A stretch of 64,000 nucleotides of DNA from Agelas oroides (lineage: Eukaryota; Porifera; Demospongiae; Agelasida; Agelasidae): the NCBI GenBank assembly GCA_949130485.1, contig OX422188.1, forward strand, positions 8,478,443 to 8,542,442, written 5' to 3'. This document shows positions 10,354-22,229 of this stretch, in pieces. A program made the position numbers and the translations under genes. Position 1 is the stretch's first letter; each line of letters starts with the position of its first letter. A model generated the notes under the pieces. The model had not been told where the DNA came from. It made no database searches and saw nothing but the letters and a program-made list of their open reading frames with translations.

Positions 10354-12644
10354 GGGGAGAAACACTGTTAGCCTGAATAAAGGCTTATGTAAAAATGCGT
10401 ATGTGTATGTCCTGTTTATTTTTGTAGTGATCTGTCATTGGTAATCAGCTGAGAAGTGAAGTGAGCTGGACCGTAAATGGTGTAATTATACAATCAGACT
10501 CTTAACCTCGACCATAAACAGTGTAATTTCACAATTAGATGACAACTGATGACCTGTAGAAGAATAACACAAGCAATAGAAGTGGAGTGAATGCAACTAC
10601 ACTAGCTCACACCAGGTGGTAAACTTGCCTTGCATGCCTATAATGATTATTGCTATGTCTTTCATACCCACAATGTGTGTCTGAGTCAATGACTCCTCTG
10701 CTCTGAAATTGGACCTGATAGTTATACTTCATAGCAGAGATGGGCAATAACTGATTTCAATACCCAGCCAAGGCTTTGATGAATAAGTGGCAGTGTTTGT
10801 TAACAGAGATCTTAGAAATGTGCAGAGATCTTGCTAGCTGGCTAAACAACCCACCAGGATTGGTATACTCCATAGCGGCCCTAGTTGTTTGTTATCATAG
10901 TCAAGAGTGTGCAAATATTTGTGGTGAATAATTGCCTACAGCTGCAGTGTCATGCTATGTAAATAGAGAATATCATGCGTGGGGCTTTAGCAGTGTCTCA
11001 CTCCCCCATTATACATACATAGTTGTGAATGCCCTGCATGTGGTATGGTCGCACACAGTGCAGCCAGCTATAATAAAGACCCAGATGTTTACTTCACCCT
11101 AGTACCTAAAGTATACCAACAACCACTATTGCAGGTAAATGCACCACATTATGCATGGATAATTGAACAATTTTGAGAACCAGAGATAAATTTACTAACA
11201 TCTAGCTAGCTATGCTTTTTTTAACCAGGCAATATACACACGGAGCAGTGATTGTTCATACCACAATCAGTGTGGGGATTCAAACCTTAGCAACAGTATC
11301 ATTCTGTCTGAATGAAAATGCATGACTTAAAAATTAAGGAACATTAGGAGCTCCTGAAAGTTTGTAATCTGAGAAAAGAGTCTATATTTGTAACCTTAGT
11401 GACAAATGGATTGCAATGTAGAAGCTACCAGTCACATACCTACAGTGAGTCTGGTAACTGACATTAACCAATATTTACACTGAGTAGATTAGCCTACCTG
11501 GTTTGAGCCCTACACAATCACTATGCACAGTTATACACACCTGAAAACCTTACATGCAACTCCCTCTTGCCTGTAATTTGAGTCTGACATATGAGCAGAA
11601 TGATACATTACCCTGCATGCCTAGCTGAACCAGTCTGCCTATTGTCTGTGATAGGATTCTTTTGGTCATTATAGCTACCAAGCAAATGACCCCATGACAG
11701 AACAGCAACTCAGGTACAAAATGTACTATAAAGTGGGAACACACCTGCATGCACTCTCCTCTTCTTCCTTCACCATGAAGCAAGGCAGTCTACATAGACA
11801 AGGAAGTGTCCTGGAACTGTCAGTCAACGAGTGTAGCTTCAAGTAATCCATGAAAACTTGTGTAGGTTGGTACCACAAAAATGCAAAGAATTCTAACCTC
11901 ATTTAATGCTTCACTGATAATGATGCAACTGTGGTATTTGCATGTTTATGTAGTGTGTGTGTAACTTCAGTGGGCAGTGTCTGTACAGTGGCAATGCATA
12001 ACTCTCCTTCCTTTAATGCAGGAAAGACCATAGAGTTAATTCAGTGGGAGCAAAAGTTCACCTTTCTCCCACTAAACAACACACACACTACATGTGTGTG
12101 AGTGTGTGTGCAAACCACCCATGATCCATGCATGCAGAAACATGCAGTGGGTGACTTTGCATGACATCTAGGCCTATTGTAAGGGAGATGTGGTTCATTG
12201 ATTGTTCATGCACACTGTATAGATATTGGTCATATCAGAATTATGGTGGGGCACATACATATTTTCTGACATGATAACAATCATAACGTAACCTGGCTTG
12301 AGTATTAGTCATATTCTCAGCCTGGTCTCATGCCCCCCACTTGCAGTATAAAATGGCTGGGGGAAACGAAAGCGAGCTAGGGAATGAGAGGGCTGTGAAA
12401 CAGGCTATGTAGCATCGTGGGAGCAAGCAGCTATAACTGCATGTTGCTATATAGCTACAATATTTAGGACAAAGAAAGTGACACACAAAGTATATTGCAG
12501 CATACAAGTATAAAACTAAATGGAATGATCAAAACTAAGTAGTACCAGTATGTTATTAAAAAAATATAAATGGTATTATACACACCTAAAGTGAAATATA
12601 CAATGCAATATCATGGTTGTCCAACCATTACAGTTTCAATACAG
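10354..12644. other. intergenic region, nothing coding seen
   Basis: This is the upstream flank of the TRIM-NHL gene and the downstream flank of the first ADP-ribosylglycohydrolase-like gene. Short open frames here show no family motif. A decayed foldback fragment may lie near 12318-12400 (imperfect GGTCTCATGCC/GGGAATGAGAGG arms). Confidence 0.45.
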
Positions 12645-15600
12645 TCAACATTTGATGACAGTCTCAATGTAGCCGAGGATCTCCTCTGTTCTCTTCAGTT
12701 TCAGGATCCATTCCATTGGAATGGAATCAAGACCACCTCTAGCTGCCACACAGGCTCCGATGAACGAGGAGCGGGAACCAACATCTCCCCCACCTAGGAT
12801 GGTATTGCGCACTGCACTTTGGTAGTCCTCAGCAGCTGCAGCAATACCCTGGGTCACACAGTAGAAGGAGAATGGCAACTCTGCAGGGAGAGATAGGAAT
12901 ATAATAAGATAATATATACTGTATGCTATCACTATTGAGGCTATGAGCCAGCCATAGGGAGTGTTGAGTTGATGAAAAGGGATGGACCATCTGGGACCCC
13001 CCCCCCCCCCCCCCCCCCCATAGGACCATCATGGGACCATCATGGGACCATCATGGGACCATCTGGGACCCACCATAGAACCACTATGGGGCCATCTGGG
13101 ACCATCATGGGACCACCATGGGACCATCTAGGACCACCATGGCACCATCTAGGACCACCATGGCACCATCTGGGACCACCAAGACCACCATCACCATCTG
13201 GGACAATCATAGGACCACCACAAGACCATCATAGGACCCATAGTATAAAAGCTGGACTGCCGGATCACCCAGATCACCCAAACACAAATCATAAAATTCC
13301 ACCAAACATCAAATCAGCCTGGGTTTACACTAAACCCCATGGGATCACCATGGGACCACCATGCATGTCCGGAATACATGTTTGTATTTCACAACTTGAA
13401 CGAAGCAAGTTACAAGGTACACTAAATTATTATAGTCTGAAGTTCTAGTATCAACGTAAACCAGGAATGACAGACAGCACACCACTAATAGTATTCATGA
13501 TAATCAGCTGCGGCAGTAGTCTTGTGCTCAGACTCAAAACCAACCCTAGCACAGATCATACTGCACACATTATGCTGAAAGTGACATAAGCGCTAGATGT
13601 GGTCTGTACAAGACTGTAACTGGCATAAGCTACAGCTATTGCATAGCCTTGTTCCCAGGCCACTCCCAGATTTTATCTCGCAGCCGTGGAGAAAGATTTT
13701 TCTCCACAGCTGCGAGATAAAATCTGGGAGTGGCCTGGGAACGAGGCTAGCTATTGCATAGAGTAAGCACAATAATAAATGAAGGGCCGAGTGTTCATAG
13801 CCTAAGAAGCTGCTTCATTTATCATACATCATTTACCAATTTTAGCATGCTTACCACAGCAGGATCCAAACTCCCTAACAGCTTGGACGTGGGGTTTGTC
13901 TTGGGCACTCCTGCCTCTCTCAATATCAAGGGAAACAATGTAGTCTGTCGGGAAGGGGTGGGATCGAGTCTGGTCTCCCAGTTGTTCTAGTGCAGCACTT
14001 AGACCATCGGAGCCCGTCTGGATCACATGACTTAAAATCCTCGCTGCACCAAGTGTGTAACCCACAGCAATGGGATTTGACTGTTGAAAGAAGCAATCAA
14101 TATAACCCGTTTCCCAGGCAACATGTAAGAATGTTGCTCATATCTGTCCACTACAGTGCTGTTGCCTAGGTAACAGCTTGTATAATCTTGTCATCTGACC
14201 CCAAGAAGATGTTCATCCTCAGTTTTGGTAGTGTGAAGTTACAAAACTAGATATGCTTGCAAAATAAGTGAAAATTTGTCAGAGCAGCTGGTTCTCGCTA
14301 CTAGAAGAGGAATCAGACGTGAAGCATGGGTCCAATGTCACTGGCATGGGACTAACAAGAATGTACACTTGCAATTTCACCATTGGGAGAAATACACAGT
14401 CTCGTTGCCAGGCCCCCTTCCAGATTTTCACTGCTCGCAGTACAGACAGGGCCTGGGAACAAGGCTCAGGAAGTACATACCTGTGCAACCCTCACACACT
14501 TCTCGACAGCATCCAACATCTCTGGCTTCCCACTCAGAAGTGCCACCACTGCAATAGACTTCACAATGCCGTCCGGATCCATACTGTACCCATCAGTTGG
14601 CGGCTTCACACCGGCTTCTCTTAGTGCTAGGAACGTCTTCACACAGTGGTTTGTCCATGGACCTTGCACAGCTGAAAGGGATTTGGATGTGAAATCAGTC
14701 TGTTTGCCAAACTTCTTCTCCTCGGCCTGTTGCCTAGCAGCAGCATACTCTGTACCCGGGCCAAAGTGTTTGTAGAGCTGGTCAGCCAAGTCGTCTGGGT
14801 TGAAACCTGGGGTTCAGACAGAGGTCATGCATACAGTCCCACATCCTTCCCACACAGCTCATTCCTTAAGCGAGATGTGTTCTACGTACAACCAGTTACT
14901 AGGGAGTAGGCAGCCAGTTGATAATGTCTGAGGAGGATGGAATCTAGCAAAGAGTGCTACATAAATGCATGATGTAGTTGTCCATAGTGAAAGGACTTAC
15001 AAAAGTAACTATTGTTTGTTTTGAACAAAATCCGAATGCTGCCAGGCGCATTCAGGATGGACAGGTATATGTAGTTCTTTTATTGGCGAGCATTGAGTGG
15101 TTCCTTGGAAGTTCCCGTGAAAAATTCTGCATATTGATAAATGCCATACTTGTCTATCTAGAACTCATCTGCCAGTAGTCAATGAGTGTGTTTCCTTCGA
15201 CACAAACAAGGGATTTTTAGGCGATGATTTAATCCTTCACTAAACAAGGGTTTTTTGGCGATGATTTCACCCTTCACTATGAACCACTATGGGAGTGTGT
15301 AAATTAATTGCTACTCACCCGTAGCACAAATTACTACAGCTGTTTGCGTTGACCTTGCAAGCTGTGCACATGAATATAATTATGTGGTTAGGCTTCCTAT
15401 TCAGCCTGTAAAGAAGTTTACCACATAATTATATTCATGTGCACAGCTTTTTGGTTCACATTTTGCAAGGTCAACGCAAATAGCTGTACCTTCTCTCCAC
15501 ACTTGGCTGCCTTGTTTGGCCTCAGTACGTAAGATGAAGGAAATTGCTTGGAGATAAACCACCTGTTGACAGTACATAGCCTTGTTTGTTTTCAGTATGT

Positions 15601-18600
15601 AAGCTTACAACCCTGGTGTTTATTTTGAGTTGTGAAACACTAGTTGCGGCAGTTGGATAGATTTGGAGGATGTCCAAATACTGAAAAATTTTTTCTGCTT
15701 AAAAGGAGAGAGGTGACATCATAGTGATGTCATTGCAGTCCTCAGGTACTCTAGACTTTACACTGCTAGCCTTGTCAGTTTGGCCATGTAAGGAATCCAC
15801 TACTCCCTTATTGTACAAAGCCAGCACTTAAATATGGAGCCACATGCACACACTATGGCTTCTGTTTAAAAACATATTACTCTCCCTCAACAATGTGTCT
15901 GCTTTGTTTATCCCAACAGTCTACTAGCCTCCCGCCCAGGATCTTTCCCATGAAGTAAGTTTACCCCAAACAGTCTACTAGCCTCCCGCCCAGGATCTTT
16001 CCCATGAAGTAAGTTTATCCCAAACAGTCTACTAGCCTCCCGCCCAGGATCTTTCCCTCCCGCCCAGGATCTTTACCATGAAGTAAGTTTACCCCAAACA
16101 GTCTACTAGCCTCCCGCCCAGGATCTTTCCCGTGAAGTAAGTTTACCCCAAACAGTCTACTAGCCTCCCGCCCAGGATCTTTCCCATGAAGTAAGTTTAC
16201 CCCAAACAGTCTACTAGCCTCCCGCCCAGGATCTTTCCCATGAAGTAAGTTTACCCCAAACAGTCTACTAGCCTCCCGCCCAGGATCTTTACCATGAAGT
16301 AAGTTTACCCCAAACAGTCTACTAGCCTCCTGCCCAGGATCTTTACCATGAAGTAAGTTTACCCCAAACAGTCTACTAGCCTCCCGCCCAGGATCTTTAC
16401 CATGAAGTAAGTTTACCCCAAACAGTCTACTAGCCTCCCGCCCAGGATCTTTACCATGAAGTAAGTTTACCCCAAACAGTCTACTAGCCTCCCGCCCAGG
16501 ATCTTTACCATGAAGTAAGTTTACCCCAAACAGTCTACTAGCCTCCCGCCCAGGATCTTTACCATGAAGTAAGTTTACCCCAAACAGTCTACTAGCCTCC
16601 CGCCCAGGATCTTTACCATGAAGTAAGTTTATCCCAAACAGTCTACTAGCCTCCCGCCCAGGAACTTTACCATGAAGTAAGTTTATCCCAAACAGTCTAC
16701 TAGCCTCCCGCCCAGGATCTTTCCCATGAAGTAAGTTTACCCCAAACAGTCTACTAGCCTCCCGCCCAGGATCTTTCCCATGAAGTAAGTTTACCCCAAA
16801 CAGTCTACTAGCCTCCCGCCCAGGATCTTTCCCGTGAAGTAAGTTTACCCCAAACAGTCTACTAGCCTCCCGACCAGGAACTTTACCATGAAGTAAGTTT
16901 ATCCCAAACAGTCTACTAGCCTCCCGCCCAGGATACAGTCTACTAGCCTCCCGCCCAGGATCTTTCCCATGAAGTAAGTTTACCCCAAACAGTCTACTAG
17001 CCTCCCGCCCAGGATCTTTCCCATGAAGTAAGTTTACCCCAAACAGTCTACTAGCCTCCCGCCCAGGAACTTTACCATGAAGTAAGTTTACCCCAAACAG
17101 TCTACTAGCCTCCCGCCCAGGATCTTTACCATGAAGTAAGTTTACCCCAAACAGTCTACTAGCCTCCCGCCCAGGATCTTTCCCATGAAGTAAGTTTACC
17201 CCAAACAGTCTACTAGCCTCCCGCCCAGGATCTTTCCCGTGAAGTAAGAGCCCGGGTGTGAGTCAACAGTCTGCCTGCTTTGTTTGCCTACAACGGTGTT
17301 CTTTCTAATAAGACACAATACAGTGTGTCAAATGTGAGTAAAGTTGTCATGGAGTAGTGAACTGTTTAGGCCCATCTTCTGCCAGAAATTGACATCAAAG
17401 TGTTACACTGTAGGTTCACATTAAGCTTCTTCAACCATTTGGAAGTACCCGGCTTATGTTGACCTTTATGATATGTCACACACAGTAGCTTGTACATACC
17501 CTTCGCTTCAGCCTCATTCCCAGGCTTATGTCCAGCTTTCCAATACTGGGTCTGGGTCTGGGAATGAGGCTACCTTGCTTAAAACTAACATTTGAGAAAG
17601 GTGGTAGGTAATGGTCTAAGGAATGAGGCGTCAATGCATGTACCTTTTTTTTCAGCCACAGACTTCAGTGTGACATAGAGCTGGTCCCCATAGGCTCCGT
17701 TACGTCCAGTCTCAATGTTGTAGACAGGAGACTGGGAGGTGGGATAGAACTCAGGTTTCCCGCCCACCTTGTCCACCAACTCACGGATCTTCTCCTGGTC
17801 ATAGATCCAGTGCAACGGAGTGGCTGTGCACCATGGACAAGAGAAGATGGGTACATGTATAAAATGTATCGCTGATGCTCCACTGGCAGCCAGTGGCAGG
17901 AAGGAATGTCATGTACTGAGATGTTGTGCAACTGCTATTTGTATGGTACGAAGTTGATTATTCCATTGCATATTTTGATTGGATTGCCGCATTTGAAGAG
18001 CAGTATCACCAAACATTTGTGAAGGGCAGGGCATACGCACTAATATGCACTTCACAGACACATCAATATCTGATACGTCTACAAAGTGCATATGAGCCCT
18101 GCCCAAAAGTTCGATGATACGGCACTTCAAACGCAGTGAACTGATTGAAATATGTGATGGAATAATCTTTGATTTCTACAAGGGGACTGTCACATTTAGA
18201 TAACATGCAGGGTTATTTCAATGTGGCTGTCTACTCAGTAAGTAAATGCCCTGTTGTTCACCATGTCGAAGCTTCTCAGGTGTTTGTGTGCTGTCTCAGT
18301 GTCCACAAAATTTGCAACACGGGCAGACCTCCTACTGTATCAAATCTCACCAGAATGAGAACTATTTTATTATCTCTCCAAACATCTGCTTGAACATGTA
18401 GGAGTGAATAGACAGTGGAGTGAATAAAGAGTAGTAGACAGTGGAGTGTTTGTTTCTGCCTGGGAAGGTGACCCTGGCCACACATGCAACATGCATCTCT
18501 TAGCCAAAGTTGGAATGGAATCCCCTACATTGTATGCATTTTATCAAATCTATGTGGAATTGCTACGCTCAGAGTGGCACTGAAACCAACAATCGCCTGG

Positions 18601-20930
18601 AAAGATGGCACAACCAAATGAAAAGGTACTGGGCTTCTTTAGAGAGAGAAGCTGGATGCAGGTGGACTATGTAAAGTTAAGAGAGGAAGTAGCGTAACAT
18701 TAGCCTCGTTCCCAGGCCTTCAATCACAGCTAACGCGGTGGAAGGCCTGGTAAAACTCCTACGTAGAATGACGTCAGGTGGACATAAGGTGGACATAGGA
18801 CTTTTGGAGGCGTGGTACTTTCAGTCATAGGAACTAAGCTAAAGCAGGCGCTATCGCGGACAGGCGTTCACCAACGACAGAGCAGTACATGTGCCTGACA
18901 GATGCATAAAGGACGTCTGAAGCCAGGATATACATGTACATTTATTCCTTGGTTGAGACGTCCTTTATGCATCTGTCAGGCGGCTTCCTGACCCCGAGAA
19001 GTAACACCAGACTGCTCTGTCGTTGTTGAACGCCTGTCCACGATAGCGCCTGCTTTAGCTTAGTTCCTATGACTGAAAGTACCACGCCTCAAAAATTCCT
19101 ACGTCCACCTTACATCCACCTGACGTCATTCTACGTAGGAGTTTTACCAGGCCTTCTACCACGTTAGCTGTGATTGAAGGCCTGGGAACGAGGCTAGCAT
19201 AACATTAAACATTTTGGGTAGTTTCGTTCCCAGATCCTCAGTAAGGAAGAGAAGGAGGCTCGGCTGAATATGGTACAAAGTTCTTGGAACACCTTGGAAT
19301 TTCAGAAGAAGAATCTGATTGGTTGATTGTCTTGTACGTACTGGCCTCCCTCACCAAAAATACTTAGCTTTACTCATCACACATTTAAACACCTACATAT
19401 TTAGCCAAGCCTAGCAAGCAAATTCACAGTGAGGGTTTTACTGTGATGGGTCTGGGAACAAGACTAGCATTCTAAATAGATCCTCCTGCTACAGTTCTAC
19501 AGATGTTTTCAGGTTGGTTGAGGGAATGAGTAGAAAATCACTCATGCGTGCCTAATTAAATAATGGCAAGTGTTGTGTTTGATGTAGCTCGTCATTATTT
19601 AATAAGGCATGCACGAGTGATTTGCTACTCTGCAGCCATTCCCTCAACCAACCTGAAAACCTCTGACATCAGGATCGGAAATAGCTGTATGGTTTTGTTG
19701 GTTTAACACCTACTTAACACCTGCTTGTGTCTGTTCATTTGTAAAACCACACAACACTGAGACAAGGCTGGTAGCTGAGTGGTCCAACATCAAGCCAGCC
19801 TGTACACCAATAGGTGACTGAGGTGATCGAGGTTCTTGGTGGTCGTAGCCGGTGGTCATAACACTGTCAGCTCAAGGCAAGGACCACAGGTTCTAGCCTA
19901 CCCATGTACTGGTCTTTTACCTTCCTCTTATTTGTCTCAAAGTTTGTTTCCAGCTGAGGCAAACATATGAACTGATTATCACACCCCATGAGGCAAGAAA
20001 AAGGAGTCACACATTATAATACAGAGTACACAGGCCGGAAGTAGAGTGTATATTGGTTAGTGCCATGGTGCACCTACCCAGTGAACACAACAAAAGTTTT
20101 GTTCAAGCATGGAAAAATGAACTATCGGTAGATTGCCAAAAATCAGGGTCACTATAACTCCAATTTACTCCATGCCTAACAGTTAACTGGTGTATAAGGC
20201 TTCTGTTTATGGAGCGTTAGTAAACTCAAGCCTGTCAACAGTACCCTGCCAGACGATAACTTCCCCTACTTTTTGAATTGTGATGTCACAATAGCCAACA
20301 ACTGATGTACGACAGGCCTCCATAGCATTTGTTGCTCACATCACAAAATTTGTACTACCAGTGACAAACACTGCAGGTACCTGGAAATCTGGATAAGTTG
20401 GTGCTATACTGTGTCTCTTACCACTGCTTAATAGATGTCAAGAGCTGGTTTTGGTTGGAATTCTAAGACAATTTGGTATTAGACATTTGGACAATCTAGT
20501 GAACACCTGCATTTACATACAAGCACTAAACCTTGTAACTATTGCAAAGTGCATTTTGCACCTGGCAGTGGTAAAAACATTCATTAAATACTTCTAAAGT
20601 GCAAACAATTCATTTGCTGTCATTACTTGTGCAAACCTCCTCAGCCCTGTAATACGTAAGTGGCCATTTGCAACAATGAATTTGTCTGTTTGTGTACATT
20701 GTGTCCAGCTGTCCACCACCTGGAGCTAGCTAGCTGGCGGCGGCAAATCTGAGCGGCCTGACTCGACCGTCAGGGTGACGTGTAGAACCAGGCCTAGCTA
20801 GCTATAATAACAACAAGACAGCTGCCAACCTACCAGCGGCATCCGCAACTAGTGCACCCAGAATGGCGGCAGCCTTTCGCTGCTGGACGGGAGAATACTC
20901 CTTCCACCTAGCGAGAATCGCTTCTGCCAT
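12645..20930 (-). CDS. J1-crystallin-type ADP-ribosylglycohydrolase-like protein, copy A
   Basis: Five exons: 20834-20930, 17644-17823, 14481-14806, 13855-14080, 12645-12880. All junctions are GT-AG and in frame, giving 354 residues, a normal length for the family. The N-terminus reads ILGALVADAAATPLHWIYD, the family's first helix and the PLHW signature. GAYGDQ (about 75-80) lies where active hydrolases carry the Thr-Asp-Asp-Thr metal loop. Near the C-terminus GGGDVGSRSSFIGA replaces the canonical GGDTDT loop. Jellyfish J1 crystallins belong to this family. Loss of several Mg-binding acidic residues suggests a structural or non-hydrolase role (inference). Introns are unusually long and hold a 54-bp minisatellite, foldback elements and a possible SINE. 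It is a tandem duplicate of the gene at 21907-25004. Confidence 0.9.
12998..13250. repeat. poly-C run followed by degenerate GGGACCATC-type tandem repeat
   Basis: About 22 consecutive C bases (12998-13019) are followed by imperfect 10-14-base units of the GGGACCATCATG/GGACCACCATG kind, to about 13250. It lies in intron 4 of copy A. The open frame across it is a by-product of the repeat. Confidence 0.85.
13644..13749. mobile_element. foldback MITE (TAGCC...GGCTA family), 106 bp
   Basis: Near-perfect hairpin with arms of about 50 bases and ends TAGCCTTGTTCCCAGGCC. It is flanked on both sides by GCTATTGCA, a perfect 9-bp target duplication (13635-13643 and 13750-13758). It lies in intron 4 of ADP-ribosylglycohydrolase copy A. 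A 9-bp duplication fits Mutator-like elements, but no transposase is present. Confidence 0.85.
14400..14466. mobile_element. degenerate copy of the TAGCC...GGCTA foldback family
   Basis: Imperfect hairpin with TCTCGTTGCCAGGCCCCCTT at the left and GGGCCTGGGAACAAGGCT at the right, in intron 3 of copy A and ending 14 bases from exon 3. No clear target duplication. Confidence 0.6.
15335..15488. mobile_element. inverted-repeat MITE, about 154 bp
   Basis: Arms begin TACAGCTGTTTGCGTTGACC and end with its near reverse complement. They continue through GTGCACATGAATATAATTAT into a loop of about 40 bases. Intron 2 of copy A. No clear target duplication, so family is unassigned. Confidence 0.65.
15917..17249. 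repeat. 54-bp minisatellite, about 25 copies
   Basis: Unit starts CAGTCTACTAGCCTCCCGCC and continues to a GAAGTAAGTTTACCCC segment. Copies are nearly identical, differing mainly at CCC/ACC and ACC/ATC positions, with two partial-unit junctions (near 16053 and 16935). It fills about half of intron 2 of copy A and is absent from copy B. High identity suggests recent expansion and probable length polymorphism. Confidence 0.97.
17511..17573. mobile_element. short foldback element, TAGCC...GGCTA family (degenerate)
   Basis: Hairpin of about 63 bases, CAGCCTCATTCCCAGGC to GGGAATGAGGCTA, flanked by similar but not identical CCTTCGCTT and CCTTGCTT. It lies about 70 bases from exon 2 of copy A. Confidence 0.6.
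18701..19196. mobile_element. long foldback element with TGACGTCA motifs, 496 bp
   Basis: Ends TAGCCTCGTTCCCAGGCC and its reverse complement, with arms of over 200 bases that pair almost completely. Flanks GCGTAACAT and GCATAACAT agree at 8 of 9 positions (target duplication). Each arm carries a perfect TGACGTCA octamer (18770-18777 and 19121-19128). Intron 1 of copy A. The interior is related to the element at 34639-35090. Confidence 0.85.
19505..19660. mobile_element. inverted-repeat MITE, second family, 156 bp
   Basis: Arms GTTTTCAGGTTGGTTGAGGG and its exact reverse complement, with a loop holding GTGTTTGATGTAG. A diverged relative lies at 29487-29602. Intron 1 of copy A. No clear target duplication. 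Confidence 0.7.
19760..19870 (+). other. possible tRNA-derived SINE head
   Basis: TAGCTGAGTGG (19772-19782) resembles a tRNA A box of the Leu/Ser type, and GATCGAGGTTC (about 19825-19835) resembles a weak B box. No cloverleaf with a proper acceptor stem could be drawn and no second copy was seen. Low confidence. Confidence 0.25.
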
Positions 20931-20989
20931 ACTTCATGTACTTTGCTGTCTCGTCCAGTCTTGCACTTGCAGTTCACCAGTTGGAGGAT

Positions 20990-21052
20990 TAGTTTGGTTC
21001 CCAGACCCTTCCTGTAACCCTAACCCATACAGGAAGGGTCTGGGAACCAAAC
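20990..21052. repeat. hairpin, about 63 bp
   Basis: AGTTTGGTTCCCAGACCCTT pairs exactly with the right arm around a short AACCCTAACCC-containing loop. It lies 60 bases upstream of the copy A start codon, so it would be in the 5' UTR or promoter. Confidence 0.8.
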
Positions 21053-21662
21053 TGTCTAGATAAACCACACCCACAACGACAGTCTCGCAAGCCAGACCCA
21101 CTTCCAAAAAAGGGGAACCAAACTATACAGGAAGTGTCATTTGCCAGTAGATACCATACACATATTACACAAAAATTGGCGTCTTGATTGAACCTTCAGC
21201 TGGGGGAAGTTCACAAAAAGTTCATGATTGTTCATAAAAACCTGGTGATTCATGAAGTTCAAGCAAATGTAGAATGTTCATGGATCTGTGAACTTTGTTC
21301 CTGATCTGGCAACACTCCTGAAGGTCTGGCAACGGAAACGTACCCAGACTTTAACCCCCCCTGGCCACACCCTCTTAGTGGAACAGGGTGTGACCATATA
21401 GTGAGACTTTCCATCCTTTCTATCTATTTAGGCAAACCGGAGTGCATGGCTGCATGTATTGGTACCTGGATGAGCCTGAGATTGGTTTGAGAATTATCGT
21501 CATGGAGTCATACTCATAGATATGCTTCAGAAGCCACAGTCTTTAATTTTTCAAATCTCACGGTTAACCTTGTAAACTTACACATCCACAAGAAGCAGGA
21601 AGGCAATAATTTGTATTTGTAAAATGCATTAGCCTAGCTGTTCTGATTCTGAAAATGGAACT

Positions 21663-21901
21663 GGAAATGTAGACTATTATAGTATGTCATGATTCTCAGT
21701 AATGCACAATGGAAATGTAGACCACTATAGTATGTCATGATTCTCAGTAATGCACAATGGAAATGTAGACCACTATAGTATGTCATGATTCTCAGTAATG
21801 CACAATGGAAATGTAGACTATTATAGTATGTCATGATTCTCAGTAATGCACAATGGAAATGTAGACCACTATAGTATGTCATGATTCTCAGTAATGCACA
21901 A
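21663..21901. repeat. 48-bp minisatellite, about 5 copies
   Basis: Unit GAAATGTAGACCACTATAGT plus a 28-base remainder ending AATGCACAATG. It ends about five bases downstream of the copy B stop codon, so it lies in its 3' UTR. Because 48 is a multiple of three it leaves a spurious 82-residue frame. Confidence 0.95.
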
Positions 21902-21906
21902 CAGTC

Positions 21907-22140
21907 TCAGCATTTGATGACAGTCTCAATGTAGCCGAGGATCTCCTCTGTTCTCTTCATTTTCAGGATCCATTCCATTGGAATGGAATTGAGGCCACCT
22001 CTAGCTGCCACACAGGCTCCGATGAACGAGGAGCGGGAACCAATGTCTCCCCCGGCTAAGATCGAGTTGCGCACTGCACTTTGGTAGTCCTCAGCAGCCA
22101 TAGCTAATCCATGGATCATACCACACAAAGAAAATGGTAG

Positions 22141-22229
<89 letters not shown>

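Larger units (their letters stand above)
20931..21906. other. spacer between the duplicated ADP-ribosylglycohydrolase-like genes
   Basis: This is the presumed promoter of copy A and the 3' flank of copy B. It holds a perfect-arm hairpin (20990-21052), a fragment beginning GTCTCGCAAGCCAGACCC at about 21084 that recurs in other hairpins here, and a 48-bp minisatellite. No coding exon seen. Confidence 0.5.

Noticed and set aside
8128-10365. Start of the TRIM-NHL protein at 10365
   Set aside because: The codon there is GTG; the first ATG in frame is at 10353.
12969-13448. 159-residue proline/glycine/histidine-rich protein
   Set aside because: The frame is produced by a poly-C run and degenerate GGACCATC repeats in an intron.
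15917-17249. CRISPR-like regular repeats
   Set aside because: Units are contiguous with no unique spacers and the context is a eukaryotic intron; it is a minisatellite.
19760-19870. Functional tRNA-Ser/Leu gene
   Set aside because: A-box-like and weak B-box-like motifs are present, but the acceptor and T stems cannot be paired; kept only as a low-confidence SINE candidate.
21634-21882. 82-residue repeat protein
   Set aside because: Translation of the 48-bp minisatellite next to the copy B stop codon; unit length is a multiple of three.
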